This document shows, one piece after another, positions 10,600 through 21,589 of a stretch of DNA of 64,000 bases. Source of the stretch: Fallopia convolvulus. Taxonomy: Eukaryota; Streptophyta; Magnoliopsida; Caryophyllales; Polygonaceae. A program made the translations under genes and the position numbers. Below the pieces are notes generated by a model. The model was given only the letters and a program-made list of their open reading frames with translations. It searched no databases and was not told where the DNA came from. The stretch lies in assembly GCA_964016875.1 (NCBI GenBank), contig OZ024727.1, positions 9,886,091-9,950,090 on the forward strand, read 5' to 3'. Position 1 is the first letter of the stretch; every line of letters begins with the position of its first letter.

Positions 10600-11727
10600 T
10601 GGTGCAAGATAACAAGTCTGTCAAATCCGGATCAGCTCCTACCAGACGACATTGTAAGAGACATACTACTCCGGTTGTCGCCCGAGGACTTAGTGCGCTG
10701 CCAGGTCGTATCCATCGAGTGGATGGCCATGATAAGGAGTAGCGAATTTGTGGTCGAACACGTACGCAGGACGAAGGCAACGCCTGGAAAACGCATGCTG
10801 ATGACGGTCCAGGGCACCAGCCGCGTGTGTGTGACCCTAGATGAAACTACCTTTGCACAAACTTCCGGCTCACTTCGGCAACTAGGGGAGATCCGTCCAC
10901 TTTCGGACACGTGGTGCATTATCTCCTACATTGACGGGTTGTTCCTGCTGAGACGGGGGACGAACTACAAAAAATTTGGTACATTAAAGCTATGGAATCC
11001 TGCACTCAGAAAGACCCGGAATTTGCCAGCTGTTCCGTTTCTTGCAAAAAGAAAAACTTACGGGTTAGTGAACCTTGTTCCTGGCCTGGGTTATGGCGCG
11101 GAAAGCAAAGATTACAAGGTGGTCGTGTTAATCTTTCAACGTTTCTGGTTGGAACGTGTCGCTGTGTTCAGCGTCAAGACCTTTGCATGGACGCTGCATG
11201 GCACGGACGTGGAATTCCGCTGGAGACCAAGCTTATGGTTTGAAGAGCCCTGCTGTTTCAAAGGGGAGCTGAAATTCTTGTGGCACGACGATTCTAGTGA
11301 TGTATACACGATCAGCCTGGTTTCCTGCACATTGTCGACGGGGGTGATCCAGATAAAATCTTTGCCGGCCAAAGTTTACAGTCGGCCTGTGGGCTTCCTC
11401 AAGGTTGTAGTTATCGACAATGGGTCGACGTTGGCGATTTCTAATTTCTTGGCTGAAATGTGGGTTATGCAAGAGTTGGCGGAGGGGAATGTCGAATGGG
11501 TAAGGCAGTACACCTTTGACCTCCCAATTGCACGTGTCATACATGTCACGCCAAACAATGACATATTGCTACAGCCAATGGATCCCCGTGATGTTAGTCT
11601 AGAAGTGGAGGCGCTGGTCTTATGTAACCTTGGTCATCCGTTCACTCGTAGCGTGGTGATCAGGCCAAATCTGACGCGCCAAATTTATTATATCTCTGAA
11701 TATGTTCCAAGTCTGCTGCTGCAGTAG
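10600..11727 (+). pseudogene. B1 exon 2: F-box/FBA exon with a damaged splice acceptor
   Basis: An uninterrupted frame of 375 codons encodes an F-box (about codons 17-60: LLPDDIVRDILLRLSPEDL, RCQVVSIEWM), then the FBA region (LWNPALRKTRNLP, GLGYGAESKDYKVV, VVIDNGSTLAISN) and the terminal EYVPSLLLQ. In B2, A and C the acceptor reads TAG|G TGG; here it reads TTAAG TGG. The canonical AG is lost and an AG appears one base further on. Splicing from exon 1 to that AG would give GAT GGT GCA AGA TAA, a stop after four codons. The domain itself is undamaged, so a transcript using another start or acceptor could still encode it. I call it a probable pseudogene on the acceptor alone. Confidence 0.6.
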
Positions 11728-12645
11728 GAAAATATGTTGCTCCTTGCTGCTTGATGTGGGATTGTTGACTGTCGTCCCCTTTTATCGGTCTGTTTTTGTG
11801 AGGGCTTTTTATGGGATTGTTACTGTTTTTATGGTTTGTCCTTTTGAACTTTTTTCAGTTGTACGTCCCCTTCTTTCTCTGATAGTCTGATGATATTATT
11901 AGGTTGTGAACTGTTTTCAGCTGTTTTTCCCCTCCTTCAGGTTGTTTCAAAGGACAAAACTTCTGCAACAACGGTAAATCCGGGCGAAAATTTTTACTAG
12001 ACCATGCGAACTATATGAACCCGGGCTGAAAATTAAACTAGACCTTGCCAACTATTTGATTCCAGGCAATACCTTGACGGTGTTTTCATTGGACTCATAT
12101 GTTACTACTGGACTTACATCGATTGGAAGAAAACCGATCCCTTGGCTCCGATCCACTCTCACCCGAAAACTAGTCGCATCTGGGGATCGGGCAACTAATT
12201 GTTATGACGTATTGACATCCGGTTAAGTTCCATAAGGGTATAATTAATTGGATATAAGTACTGGAGAGTGGAAACCTTACCGTGGGGCCACTCAAACTCA
12301 TGAAATGCACCATTACATGAAATGCACACTACACCGTCTACACATGTGTACGTTTTTTTTGAACAGACCCTGCCTAGGATTGAAGATCCTATTAGTAGGA
12401 TCGTGAATAATTTCAGGCTCGATATCGTGGATCAGTAGCATACGCAAAAAAATATAGCATATGAGTAAGATCTTATAAAAGTAGGATCGTGGATCTTACT
12501 TTTTGGAACGGCCCTTTTTTTATAAATATTTTAATATATAGGGTATATTACTATAGTAGGGTGAAAAAAATATAGAATATGAGCTATTTTTGTCTTCTAG
12601 CACGATGGAATGCTAAATTTGAAATATAGCATACAAAATTTACTT
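11728..12645. other. B1 3' flank
   Basis: No gene seen. The flank contains a decamer pair (12301 and 12318) and AT-rich sequence related to parts of the H element. It is collinear with 33422-34346. Confidence 0.5.
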
Positions 12646-12678
12646 TATCAATCGCTATATCTCTTTCACTTTTCTTTA

Positions 12679-12898
12679 GGGCTTGTTTGTTTCTATACCC
12701 ATGGTATAGGGAATGGGCTTAGGAATGGCTCAAAGCCATTCCAATGTTTGTTTTAACTAAGGGATGGGAATGAGTGATTCCCATACCAAAAAAATACACT
12801 AGAGTTCATACCCACCTCAAACTTAAGGTTTTGGTGATTCCTAACCCAACCCGATACCTCATTCCAACCCGATTCCGGGTATAGAAACAAACAAGCCC
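12679..12898. mobile_element. MITE nested in the H1 left arm
   Basis: A 220-bp element with a 22-bp terminal inverted repeat (GGGCTTGTTTGTTTCTATAC at each end) and TA dinucleotides outside both ends (12677-12678 and 12899-12900). Aligning the two H1 arms gives the empty site, TTTCTTTAATTCC against TTTCCTTAATTCC, so the insertion is clean. Its copy is at 34372-34591. Confidence 0.85.
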
Positions 12899-13783
12899 TA
12901 ATTCCATTCATACCTTTGTAAACAACTAACAAACAAGTTATTCCATGTATACCCCTTTTTAATTTTTGTTCCAATTTAAAATTATGCTTTAATTTGATGT
13001 TAATAAAGTTTTTCGATGATAAAAATTATACCATAATAAAAGTTATAACAAGATTGTTAATTTGAGCTTAATATTGAAATATAATTGGATCAATTTTTAA
13101 TTTAATACATACGTATTAATTAAGGTTGCATAAGAACAACATATATTATACACATTATATGGTAATGGCCTCTTCAAACCCTTCTTGGAGATAAACTCTG
13201 ACCTCGGAAAGTGGTGATGGTGGTCATCTTATCTAGAGGGTTAGAAAAATAGCCGTTATAAAAACCCGAAAAAAAACACAAAAAATATATATGTAATAGT
13301 GCATTTTAAACTGACAAAAACTTAAAAAATACCATTGAACACTAGTCACTATTATATGCTAAAAACTAACCGTCTACGAGCAAATGCCATGGTAAGGTAA
13401 ATTTCGTAGGCTATATTTCAAATTTTAGCATTTCATTATGCTAGAAGACAAAAACAGCTCATATGCTATATTTTTCCCACCCCACCATACCCTATATTGT
13501 GTAAGGTATATATTAAAATATTTATAAAAAATGGCTCTAATTTGATGCAATGCCTTTAATTTGAATATATGCAACGACCATAATTTGAATTTATATGCAA
13601 CGGCTAGTTTCCAACGGTAATATTTTTTCGGGCTTTTCATAACGGCTAGTTTCTAACGGTAATATTTTTTCGGGTTTTTCATAACGGCTATTTTTCAAAC
13701 CTCTATATAAGGTGACCACCATCACATTTTCATCACATCATATTCTTCAAACCCTCCAATCTTTTCTTTGTGAAAATCCCACC

Positions 13784-14605
13784 ATGATTAATTCCCATAT
13801 CTCATCATCCTCTTTGTCTTCATCAAATCAAACTGATGAGTATTACTATCAGGTCATGGCTTCCTTTGATCAAGAGCAAAATTTATTGATCCGCAATTAC
13901 GCGAATAATAATCAACTCTTAGCGGAGTTGGATGGCGACGAGGACGTCGACGAGGCTGAATCGAGTCGGAGAGGAGCAGTTTCTGGGCATGTAACTTATT
14001 ATCGTGATCGAGAGCAAACAAATCAAACTGATGAGACCAAGCTTGCTAAACAAATCAAGGATTCAAATGAAGAACTAAAGGAGCTATTTCAAAAAAGTAT
14101 GTTAGAAAGAAACGCATTTGCTGCCAAGCACGAGGAATATGCATCTAGAAAGTTATCTTTGCAACGTGAACGCGAGGAGAACAAAATCATGCTTACTAGC
14201 ATGGATTCAATTAGAGATCCAGAAGGGCGTGAGTATTTAAGAATGAAAAAAGCTGAAATAATGGATAGAAGAGCTCGTCACTCCCAACAGCAACAACAAC
14301 AACAATCATCAACACCAAGTGGCTTTGATAATTTTAGTAACATAAACCAATTTCAAGGTGGTACACATGAAACTTTTAACTCTAATAACTTTGCTAGTCA
14401 ATATTATGGAGCAAGTGGTGATCACTATAGAGGAACAGCTGGATATGGTGGATTCCCACATTATGGAGCAAGTGGTGGATCTAGTTCAAGTGGCATGCAA
14501 GGAGAATCACAACAATTCGATGATAACAATGGAGCTGGAGCACGTAGTGGATATGGCTGGATGGGAGATCATATGAGAACTGATAATAATTTGCCGGAAT
14601 ACTAA
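13784..14605 (+). CDS. Composite Harbinger-derived protein (transposase N-terminus joined to ORF1 C-terminal domain)
   Basis: 273 aa from the first ATG in the frame. The N-terminal ~85 residues (MASFDQEQNLLIRNYANNN, SRRGAVSGHVTYYRDREQ) resemble the start of PIF/Harbinger transposases. The middle (TKLAKQIKDSNEELKELFQ to EYLRMKKAEIMDRRARH) resembles the C-terminal helical domain of the companion Myb/SANT-like ORF1 protein (NAM-associated type). A polyglutamine tract of 7 follows, then a Gly/Ser/Tyr-rich tail. Neither the DDE catalytic core nor the SANT domain is present, so it cannot be an active transposase. Most likely a large internal deletion fused the two genes. The copy at 35475-36305 is also open, with a longer Q tract. 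Confidence 0.65.
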   Translation: MINSHISSSSLSSSNQTDEYYYQVMASFDQEQNLLIRNYANNNQLLAELDGDEDVDEAESSRRGAVSGHVTYYRDREQTNQTDETKLAKQIKDSNEELKELFQKSMLERNAFAAKHEEYASRKLSLQREREENKIMLTSMDSIRDPEGREYLRMKKAEIMDRRARHSQQQQQQQSSTPSGFDNFSNINQFQGGTHETFNSNNFASQYYGASGDHYRGTAGYGGFPHYGASGGSSSSGMQGESQQFDDNNGAGARSGYGWMGDHMRTDNNLPEY

Positions 14606-15026
14606 TATGTCGTAATTGTTAGTTTATTTATATTTTCGTATCGTTTTGTTATTTTATTTTGTATAAGTGTGCGTGGTACTTTTTCCGAGCTCGGATTTGA
14701 TATCCGAGAAGGTTTTGAAGAGGCCATTGTCATATCTTAATGTATAATATATGTTTTTTCTGCAACCTTAATTAATGCTTATGTACTAAATTAAAAATTA
14801 ATCCGATTATATTCAATATTAGGCTCAAATTAATCATCTCGATATGATTTTTATAATGGTATAATTTTTTATCATTAACAAAATTTATTAACATCAAATT
14901 AAAGGATAATTTGAAAATGGAACTAAAATTAAAAAGGGGCATAATAGGAATATCTAATTTGGTAGTTGCTTTTAGAAGGGCAAGAATGGAATTAAGGAAA
15001 AATGGAAAATATATAGCCTACCCACT

Positions 15027-15680
15027 TCATACGGCATTTTTTCCATTCCACTGTATACAAATGCTATAAATTTTTCTTGGGATTTGTAGTTTAGCTTACG
15101 GTGGGAGTGGGTGATAGGGTATATTTGGGGTTTTGGGGTTTTTTACCTTACCATGGCAGATGGTCTACATATTTAAATATACCTTACCATGGGGGAAGCT
15201 AAAATATAATAGTGACTATTTTGTATTTTATCTCTATTTGCATGACCGCCAAATAATTTAAACCAAATGAGGCTCTGGGGTTCCATTTATTACTGAAGTG
15301 ATTGTGCTGTGTGAATTGATTGATTGACTTGCTGGGGGTTTCATTATTACGTTTGCAGACTGTTGTTCACCGAGCCTCAAAAACCATTATTACCGGGACG
15401 GGGTTCCATTATTTACCCCCATGCCATTTAGTCCGATTGTAACCACGTTAAATTATTTAAGTCATCTTATATTTACTTGTAAATTTTATTTTGGGTAAAA
15501 TTGTTACTTGAAAATTTTAATTGTGAAGAAACATTAGAGAATGGGAAAATATTTAAGATACAGTAAAACTATTGGGGCTCCGTTTTATCATACTACGAAA
15601 AGGAAGACTTTCACGACAAGCCATTAATAAAAATTTATTTAGACCCTTTTTCAAAAAAAAATTATTTACCCCCCTTCGGT
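15027..15680. other. C1 5' flank
   Basis: No gene. The stretch includes the landmark GCATGACCGCCAAATAATTT (15240) and a GACTTGC/GTTTGCAGACTG segment. Both recur upstream of C2 and, compressed, at 48589-48750. Confidence 0.5.
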
Positions 15681-15794
15681 CTCCTCTATATATTCTAGAC
15701 TGAAACTCTGAGTAGTCCCTGCTCACTCCCCAAAAAGGCAAAAACCTTTTTTTTGCCGTCAAGCCACTCCCCAAAAACCTTGTGGGTTTCGTTC

Positions 15795-16120
15795 ATGGCT
15801 TCTTCCTCAAGGCGCCCTAAAAACTGCGATTGCGATGAATGTGGAACCCGAATTGACGTGATACAACAAGGTTATCTCAGCCTCGGTCGCGCGTACGTTG
15901 CTCTCCAAAGTTGTTATCGGGACGCTATCACACAGATCGAAACTAAAGATCGTAAACTGAAGGCTATGGAGGCAGAAGAGCCGAAACTGAAGGATTATTA
16001 CAGGAGGTTAGGCCGACTGCAAGTCCTTGAACAGTTCAAGTTCGGCCTGGATGAGGAGAAGGCTTCGCTGGAGGAGGACTATCCTTCCCCACCTGACTTG
16101 CGCGTTGTTCTGGGAAAAGA
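15795..16120 (+). CDS. C1 exon 1: coiled-coil-like N-terminal exon
   Basis: I chose the ATG at 15795 because it matches the TTCATGGCTTC start of the paralogues; an in-frame ATG-less extension to 15753 is leader sequence. The ~108 residues begin MASSSRRPKNCDCDECG and include LKAMEAEEPKLKDYYRRLGR and PSPPDLRVVLGKE. The exon ends at the same GA|GTAC phase-2 point. A TATATATT motif lies near 15687. The partner exon at 17655 is broken. Confidence 0.6.
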
Positions 16121-17654
16121 GTACACAGTTCCTACCCCTTATTTTTTCCGTAATCGATTCAATTATATATGCTTATTGAGCCTTTGCTTATAACACATTA
16201 TGTCGCACCCTCGTTTAAGTTTGTGTATTTGGGCGTCTTTGTTTGCACTTGGGTTGTAAATTTTGTTTTGGGCGGTGGTTTTGGGAAAAGAATTGAATGC
16301 TGAAAGATAACACAGAAGCTTTCAAAACCATAAACTCTCAACATTACACAAAAAAACCCAGTCGGATTTCCGTTTCTATTGTGCATGCAATAACCCAGCA
16401 ATCAAAAATAGATTCTCAACTTCCTATTTAGTAATGGGTGTTCAAGGATAGAGATGTTTTAGCACATCAGCACAAGTTTTCTCCGATCATATTGGTTGTC
16501 GGTGATGGTGTAATGTTTTTGTTATTTAGGGTGACTGTTATAATTACAACAGAGACCATTCACAACGGTTAGATTTTAGAATAAATTTTTTTAAAGATTT
16601 AGCTAACAGTAGAAATACATAGGAGCAAGGGCTGGTGGACTAGAAATACATAGAAGCAAGGGCTGGTGGACTCCTATGCTGCAGCTTTAGAATTTTTTTT
16701 TGGGCAGCTTTTGTGTTAAAACGACGAGTTCCAGCCCATGAAAAATCAAAACGGTGCATTTTGGCCACTCCAAGCAGCTGCCAGATTGGCAAAGTATCTC
16801 ATGTTTATCATATATTCTGATTTTAGGGACAGTTGAATTGAATTCCCTTATGGAAAGTTAATTATTATCCTAACTAGAATGCTTTACCCGTCCGTGGACT
16901 GCGCAAATTTTATGTTCTATAAGGAAATCGATATTGAGATATGTATCTTATCTAATTAATACATAAAAGAAGGAATTGAATTTGAAAGGTTGATTGTAAA
17001 AATTAATTCTTATTAATATGATAAGGTGGCATGGCTAGCTATAGAAATGGTTAGGTAAGCAATACATTTAAGTAGGAATTCCAAATGTTAGGTCTATATC
17101 TTCTAAATCAATTTCTTATTATTAATATATTTGAACTTAAACAAGAATTGAATTCCATATCAAAATTGAAGTGAATGTATTAGGCATTTATTTTATCATG
17201 ACGATAACTTTTATAGTTGTGAGATTAACTATTCTGATTATTATTATTATTGGCTTGACTAAATATCATTTAGATAGCTCATGGTTATTATCTTAAACAT
17301 GTACACGCTGATATTTTAACATAAACATGGTTATTTGAAAAACATATATTGTACTGCTTATTTGTTTGGGTTTTGATGTAATGAAAATATGAAATGCACC
17401 GTATGGAGTTTGAATACATATCCATAATTAACGTGTGTGAAATACTGGAGTATATACATATCTAAATTAGTTATGATTGGCTTGATTATAGATCCTTTTG
17501 ATTCAATGTACATGTTGTTATTTTAACTTAAACATGGTTATTTGAAAAACATATGTTGCGTATCGGATTGCCTTTTGATGTAATGCAATGCACCCTATAG
17601 TGTTTGCATAGATATACATAATTAATGCGTGTGAATTATACACATCTCTGATAG

Positions 17655-18800
17655 GTGGTGGACGACAACAAGTATACCAAACCCTGCTGACCACCTACCG
17701 ACAGAGATCCGAACCGACATACTACTACTGCTGTTGCCTTGTGGTGAATTATACACATCTCTGATAGGATTTAGTGCGCTGCCAGGCCGTATGCTACGAG
17801 TGGATGGTCCTGATAATGAATAGCAAATTTATTCAACAACATATACGCAGATCAAAGGAAAATCCTGAAAGACGCGTGCTGATGACGGTCCAGGGTGCCG
17901 ACTATGATTGTGTGATCCTAGATGGAACTCATTTCTCCGAAACTTCCGTTTCAATTCGGCGACTAAGTGAAGTCAGTTCAGTTTTTGACATGTGGTGCAT
18001 TATCTCTTACATAGATGGGTTGTTCCTCCTCAGACGGGGTCATAACAGCGATGCTGAAATTGCGACCTTACAGCAATGGAACCCCGCAATCAGAAAGACG
18101 CGGACATTGCCAGGTGTTCCGGATTGTCCTCCCGGATTGTCTTTTGGGGTAACAAACTTTGATCTAGGCCTGGGGTATGACGCCGAACAGGATGATTACA
18201 AGATGGTCAAGTTCCAATTTATCAGACCAAGTTGCGTCGGGTCGTTGTGTTCAGCCTCAAGACATTTTCATGGACGGTGTAGGACACGGACGTACAACTA
18301 TGCTGGACACCACTGTTGAGCTGTCAAGAGGCCTGCTATTTCAATGGGGCACTGAACTTCATACACCACGACATTTCTTGTGACACCGATGCCCAAATCT
18401 GGTTTCCTACACTTTGTCGACGAGGGCGATTGACTGTACCGAATTGCCAACTGATATTTACGGTTCACTTGGTGTCTTTTGCAAGGTTGTAGTTATCGAC
18501 AATTGGTCGACTTTGGCGGTCTCTAACTTCACCTCTTGCTTGTGGGTTTTGAGAGAGTCGGATGGGAATGTAGGCTGGGTAAAGCGATACACCTTTGAAC
18601 TCCCATGGGCAAGGGCTGTACATGTCACGCCAAACAATTGCATATTGCTTTACCCATTGGATCGTAGCTATTATGGTGATGCGGCGCTGGTCGTGTATGA
18701 CCTTGATATGCCTGCCCATTGTAGATGTGTGACGAGGCCAAATTTGGCGAGCCAAATTCATTACATCTCTGAGTACGTTCCAAGTCTGTTGCTGCTGTAG
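17655..18800 (+). pseudogene. C1 exon 2: broken F-box/FBA exon
   Basis: Begins at the conserved acceptor GATAG|GTGG and runs in frame through HLPTEIRTDILLLLL. Then 25 bp identical to the intron end (17631-17655) reappear at 17744-17768 in place of a few bases of the F-box. This shifts the frame and leads to a stop about 50 bp further on. Compared with C2 there is also a one-base loss in a T run near 18221 and a 7-bp loss near 18394. The remaining pieces (17774-18319 and 18414-18800) still encode recognisable FBA segments ending in EYVPSLLLL. C2 at 39303-40431 is the intact counterpart. Confidence 0.85.
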
Positions 18801-19453
18801 GAAAGTGTTTTGCTTCTTGCTGCTGGATGTGGGATTCTTGACTGTCGCCCCTTTTGCGCATCTTTGTTGTGTGGGCTGCCTTCAGGATCTTTGAAGTCCC
18901 TCCAAAATGGTTTCTCCTTTAGAGCTGTTTTCAGCTGTACACATCCCCTCCTTTTTCTAAGGATACTATGTTTGATGCTTATCTGCGTGTTGTAAACTCT
19001 TATTTTGATTGAAATATGGGTATTGTGTAGTTCGCCGTCTTTCAATGTGTTTGGGTGCAAACTCAGCGCCTTTTAATGCAATACCTTTTGTGCACCCTAT
19101 ATTACTCACTTTCTCCATCATCAAGTTAAAATAACAACCATTATCAAGTTAAAATAACTGTATAACACTAGGTCAAAGGACCCAGTAAACCCAGCTAGAT
19201 TAAATAGGAATGACTAAAATAATATTATAGTATTATTTGTACAGGTTGATTTAGTATTTAGTATAATATATAGAGCACATAAATGCTACTTTGCCATCGT
19301 CAACAATAAACCCATATAGATTAGGAAATGCCGAAATGGGGTTAGGAATGATCATTTTTGTAGTTTAACTACTCTAGTGCCAGAATTTGATTTATCCTAA
19401 TGTTTGTTTAAACTTTTAACTAGGGGATGAGAATGAGTGACTCTCAATCTCTC

Positions 19454-19648
19454 ATCTTTCAACGTTTTTTACACGTCAACCGAAACAATGACATTGTGCA
19501 CCAACCACAACGCATTCACGATGATGATGAATTCATTGTCGTTTATAACCTTGATACCGGAACTAGTACTACTTTTGAGGGGCATGAAGGTCAGGAAAAG
19601 ATCATTCACCAGATCTATGAATACGTTCCAAGTCTCCTGCTTCTTTAG
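19454..19648 (+). pseudogene. A-type F-box/FBA 3' remnant
   Basis: Encodes only the last ~65 residues of an A-type protein (HVNRNNDIVHQPQ, FIVVYNLDTGTSTT, EYVPSLLLL). It is followed by the A-type 3' flank. The upstream part of the gene is missing and is replaced by MITE-like DNA. It marks the end of a partly deleted A locus between C1 and A2. Confidence 0.8.
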
Positions 19649-20089
19649 GAAAGTGGAAAGTGTTTAAGAATTAAGAGGTTTTAGGGGTGTGACTATTATG
19701 TTTAAGACGGTTAGTGGGGTGACTACTATGTTTGTCACTTATCTGTTATTTTTGGAAAAGGATAATTTACTGGTTGGCCGGCTATGTGTGATTAAATGAT
19801 GAAAGCCTTTTGTTTGAACGGTTGAACCCAATAGCCTACTGTATGTCTATTTTTTAATTGCGAATAATATGGTATTTTTCAATGTGTATTTACTACACAT
19901 TACAATTGGGCATTTGGGCCTGAAATGCACCCTATATTACATGAAGTGCACAATACATGTCCGACCTGCCTGAAACCGTACCCCACCCGACACCCGAAAA
20001 GAGAAAAAAAATTGCGTTCCTGAGACATGTTTGCCCCGGAATGGACTAGCCGGATGCAATTTTAGCTAGCTAGTCGTCTCCTTTTTATT
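19649..20089. other. A-type 3' flank, second copy
   Basis: Collinear with 6747-7189. No gene. TGAAATGCAC lies at 19921. Confidence 0.5.
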
Positions 20090-20660
20090 GTAGTCTTGTT
20101 TAGGTTGTTCAATTCGATCCAAATTTATAATGTACATTTCACTAATTATGGTCACCGAGCCTATAAACACTATATATTGGATTGTATGCACTCTGGGTCT
20201 CGCTCGAGCATATAACTTTTTCACATTCGAGGTTCTGGTTCATTTAATTATTTGCATTTTTGAACCCTCTAGTGACGAAGAGTTTCATAATATGAACCGA
20301 GAACCGGCCCCCGTAGTACATGTATACGTGTTGGTAACACGAAAAGTGTTTTGCATGTTACGATCGAATAGGTGTCCCCGCCAAATACGCTTAATTTCCC
20401 TCCAAATTTGGCTAATGATTCCTCCCTGCCGTTGAAACAAATTGTGACTGGCTGGGCTGCTCGTTTTAATTGATTGACATGCGAGTTGCGTCCTGCCTGT
20501 AGACCATCACAGAGCATTTATTACCCCCCCCCAAATAATTTCATCCCACTGTAACTATATTAGCGTAATCCCATTCCGCCTAATGCAGTCCAACGGAGCT
20601 CCTAGTTCAATAAATTCCTAAGTTGTGTATTGAACAAATTACAATAATTTATAATGTCGT
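20090..20660. repeat. Repeat block R, copy 4
   Basis: Fourth copy of R. Landmarks and order are as described for 181-1000. Confidence 0.65.
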
Positions 20661-20889
20661 CCTAGTTCCTCCCAAAAAGAAAAAAACAATTTATCTACTG
20701 TATTTCACAACCTGTTTGATTCCGGATCTTTACCTTCTAAACTCGGCCGTAAATGAACTTATATGTCAAATGTATATATTTCTCATCCTGAAAAATAATT
20801 AGAACGATTCATATACGTACAAATACTCATATATTCTCACCTAGCCTGTAAATTGAGTCAAGTGTTGCACATATTCCTTCAATCTAGGG

Positions 20890-21360
20890 TTCAAGGTTTG
20901 ATCCGAATCGAACAGGATCATCCTCCGACATAAAGCATGGAAGTCTTTCCCGGGTTGACCATATCTCTTATTAGGCAAAGTCGTTGTACGGTCCTAATCG
21001 AACGTGATCATCCACCGGATCAAACGTAGTCCAACCGCTGGAGGTTTGCCATTACCTATCTCGTACACGAGTGTGTCTAATTACGACCCTAGTCGAAAGT
21101 GATCATTCTCCGACGTTTGGAGTTGTTGTCTTAATTCCCCGGTTTGAACACAGATCGATAAAACACCATATAGTATTCGTATTAAGAGCTGATTGGAACA
21201 CGATAAGTATCCAACCTGGCTCCACAAATGTGGTACCCGGTTGAACCCTGCCTTGTAACAGACCCTATCGTAATACGGTCCTATAATCCAACGCAATCAA
21301 TCTCCGAACTAAACCTTTAAGTTCTTCCAAAGCTCGTATACGCCAAAATCGCCACAAGAT
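20890..21360. repeat. D-type repeat modules
   Basis: Head-to-tail degenerate modules, closely related to 8010-8690. A run of TGAAATGCAC decamers follows near 21378-21425. Confidence 0.6.
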
Positions 21361-21589
21361 CCTACTATGTATACTATGAAATGCACAATATAATATGAAA
21401 TGCACATTATAATATGAAATGCACAGTATCATATGAGACGTGGGCCCCGTTGTGTGCAGGAAGTGGATGAGTCCATAATCCCATCCAAAGAGTGAAACCC
21501 CGTATGGGTCGTGGAAATGGCTTTCCAAAGAGAGGAAACCCCGTATGGGTCGTGTAACTGTGTACGTTATAAATTATGTAGTCCTTGTC

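Larger units (their letters stand above)
12646..15026. mobile_element. H1: long-terminal-inverted-repeat element carrying a Harbinger-derived gene
   Basis: The left arm (12646-13190, interrupted by a MITE) and the right arm (about 14705-15026) are imperfect reverse complements over ~320 bp. For example, TTAATTTGATGTTAATAAAG on the left matches the inverse of TTATTAACATCAAATTAAAG on the right, and GGCCTCTTCAAACCC matches the inverse of GTTTTGAAGAGGCC. A second inverted repeat links about 13205-13270 with the gene's own promoter region (13655-13731). The enclosed gene is at 13784-14605. The copy H2 is at 34347-36721. The arms are much longer than usual for PIF/Harbinger, so the classification rests on the gene content. 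Confidence 0.65.

Noticed and set aside
10632..10919. 95-codon minus-strand frame opposite the B1 F-box exon (and its copy at 32326-32613)
   Set aside because: It is a shadow of a conserved plus-strand coding exon and has no independent features.
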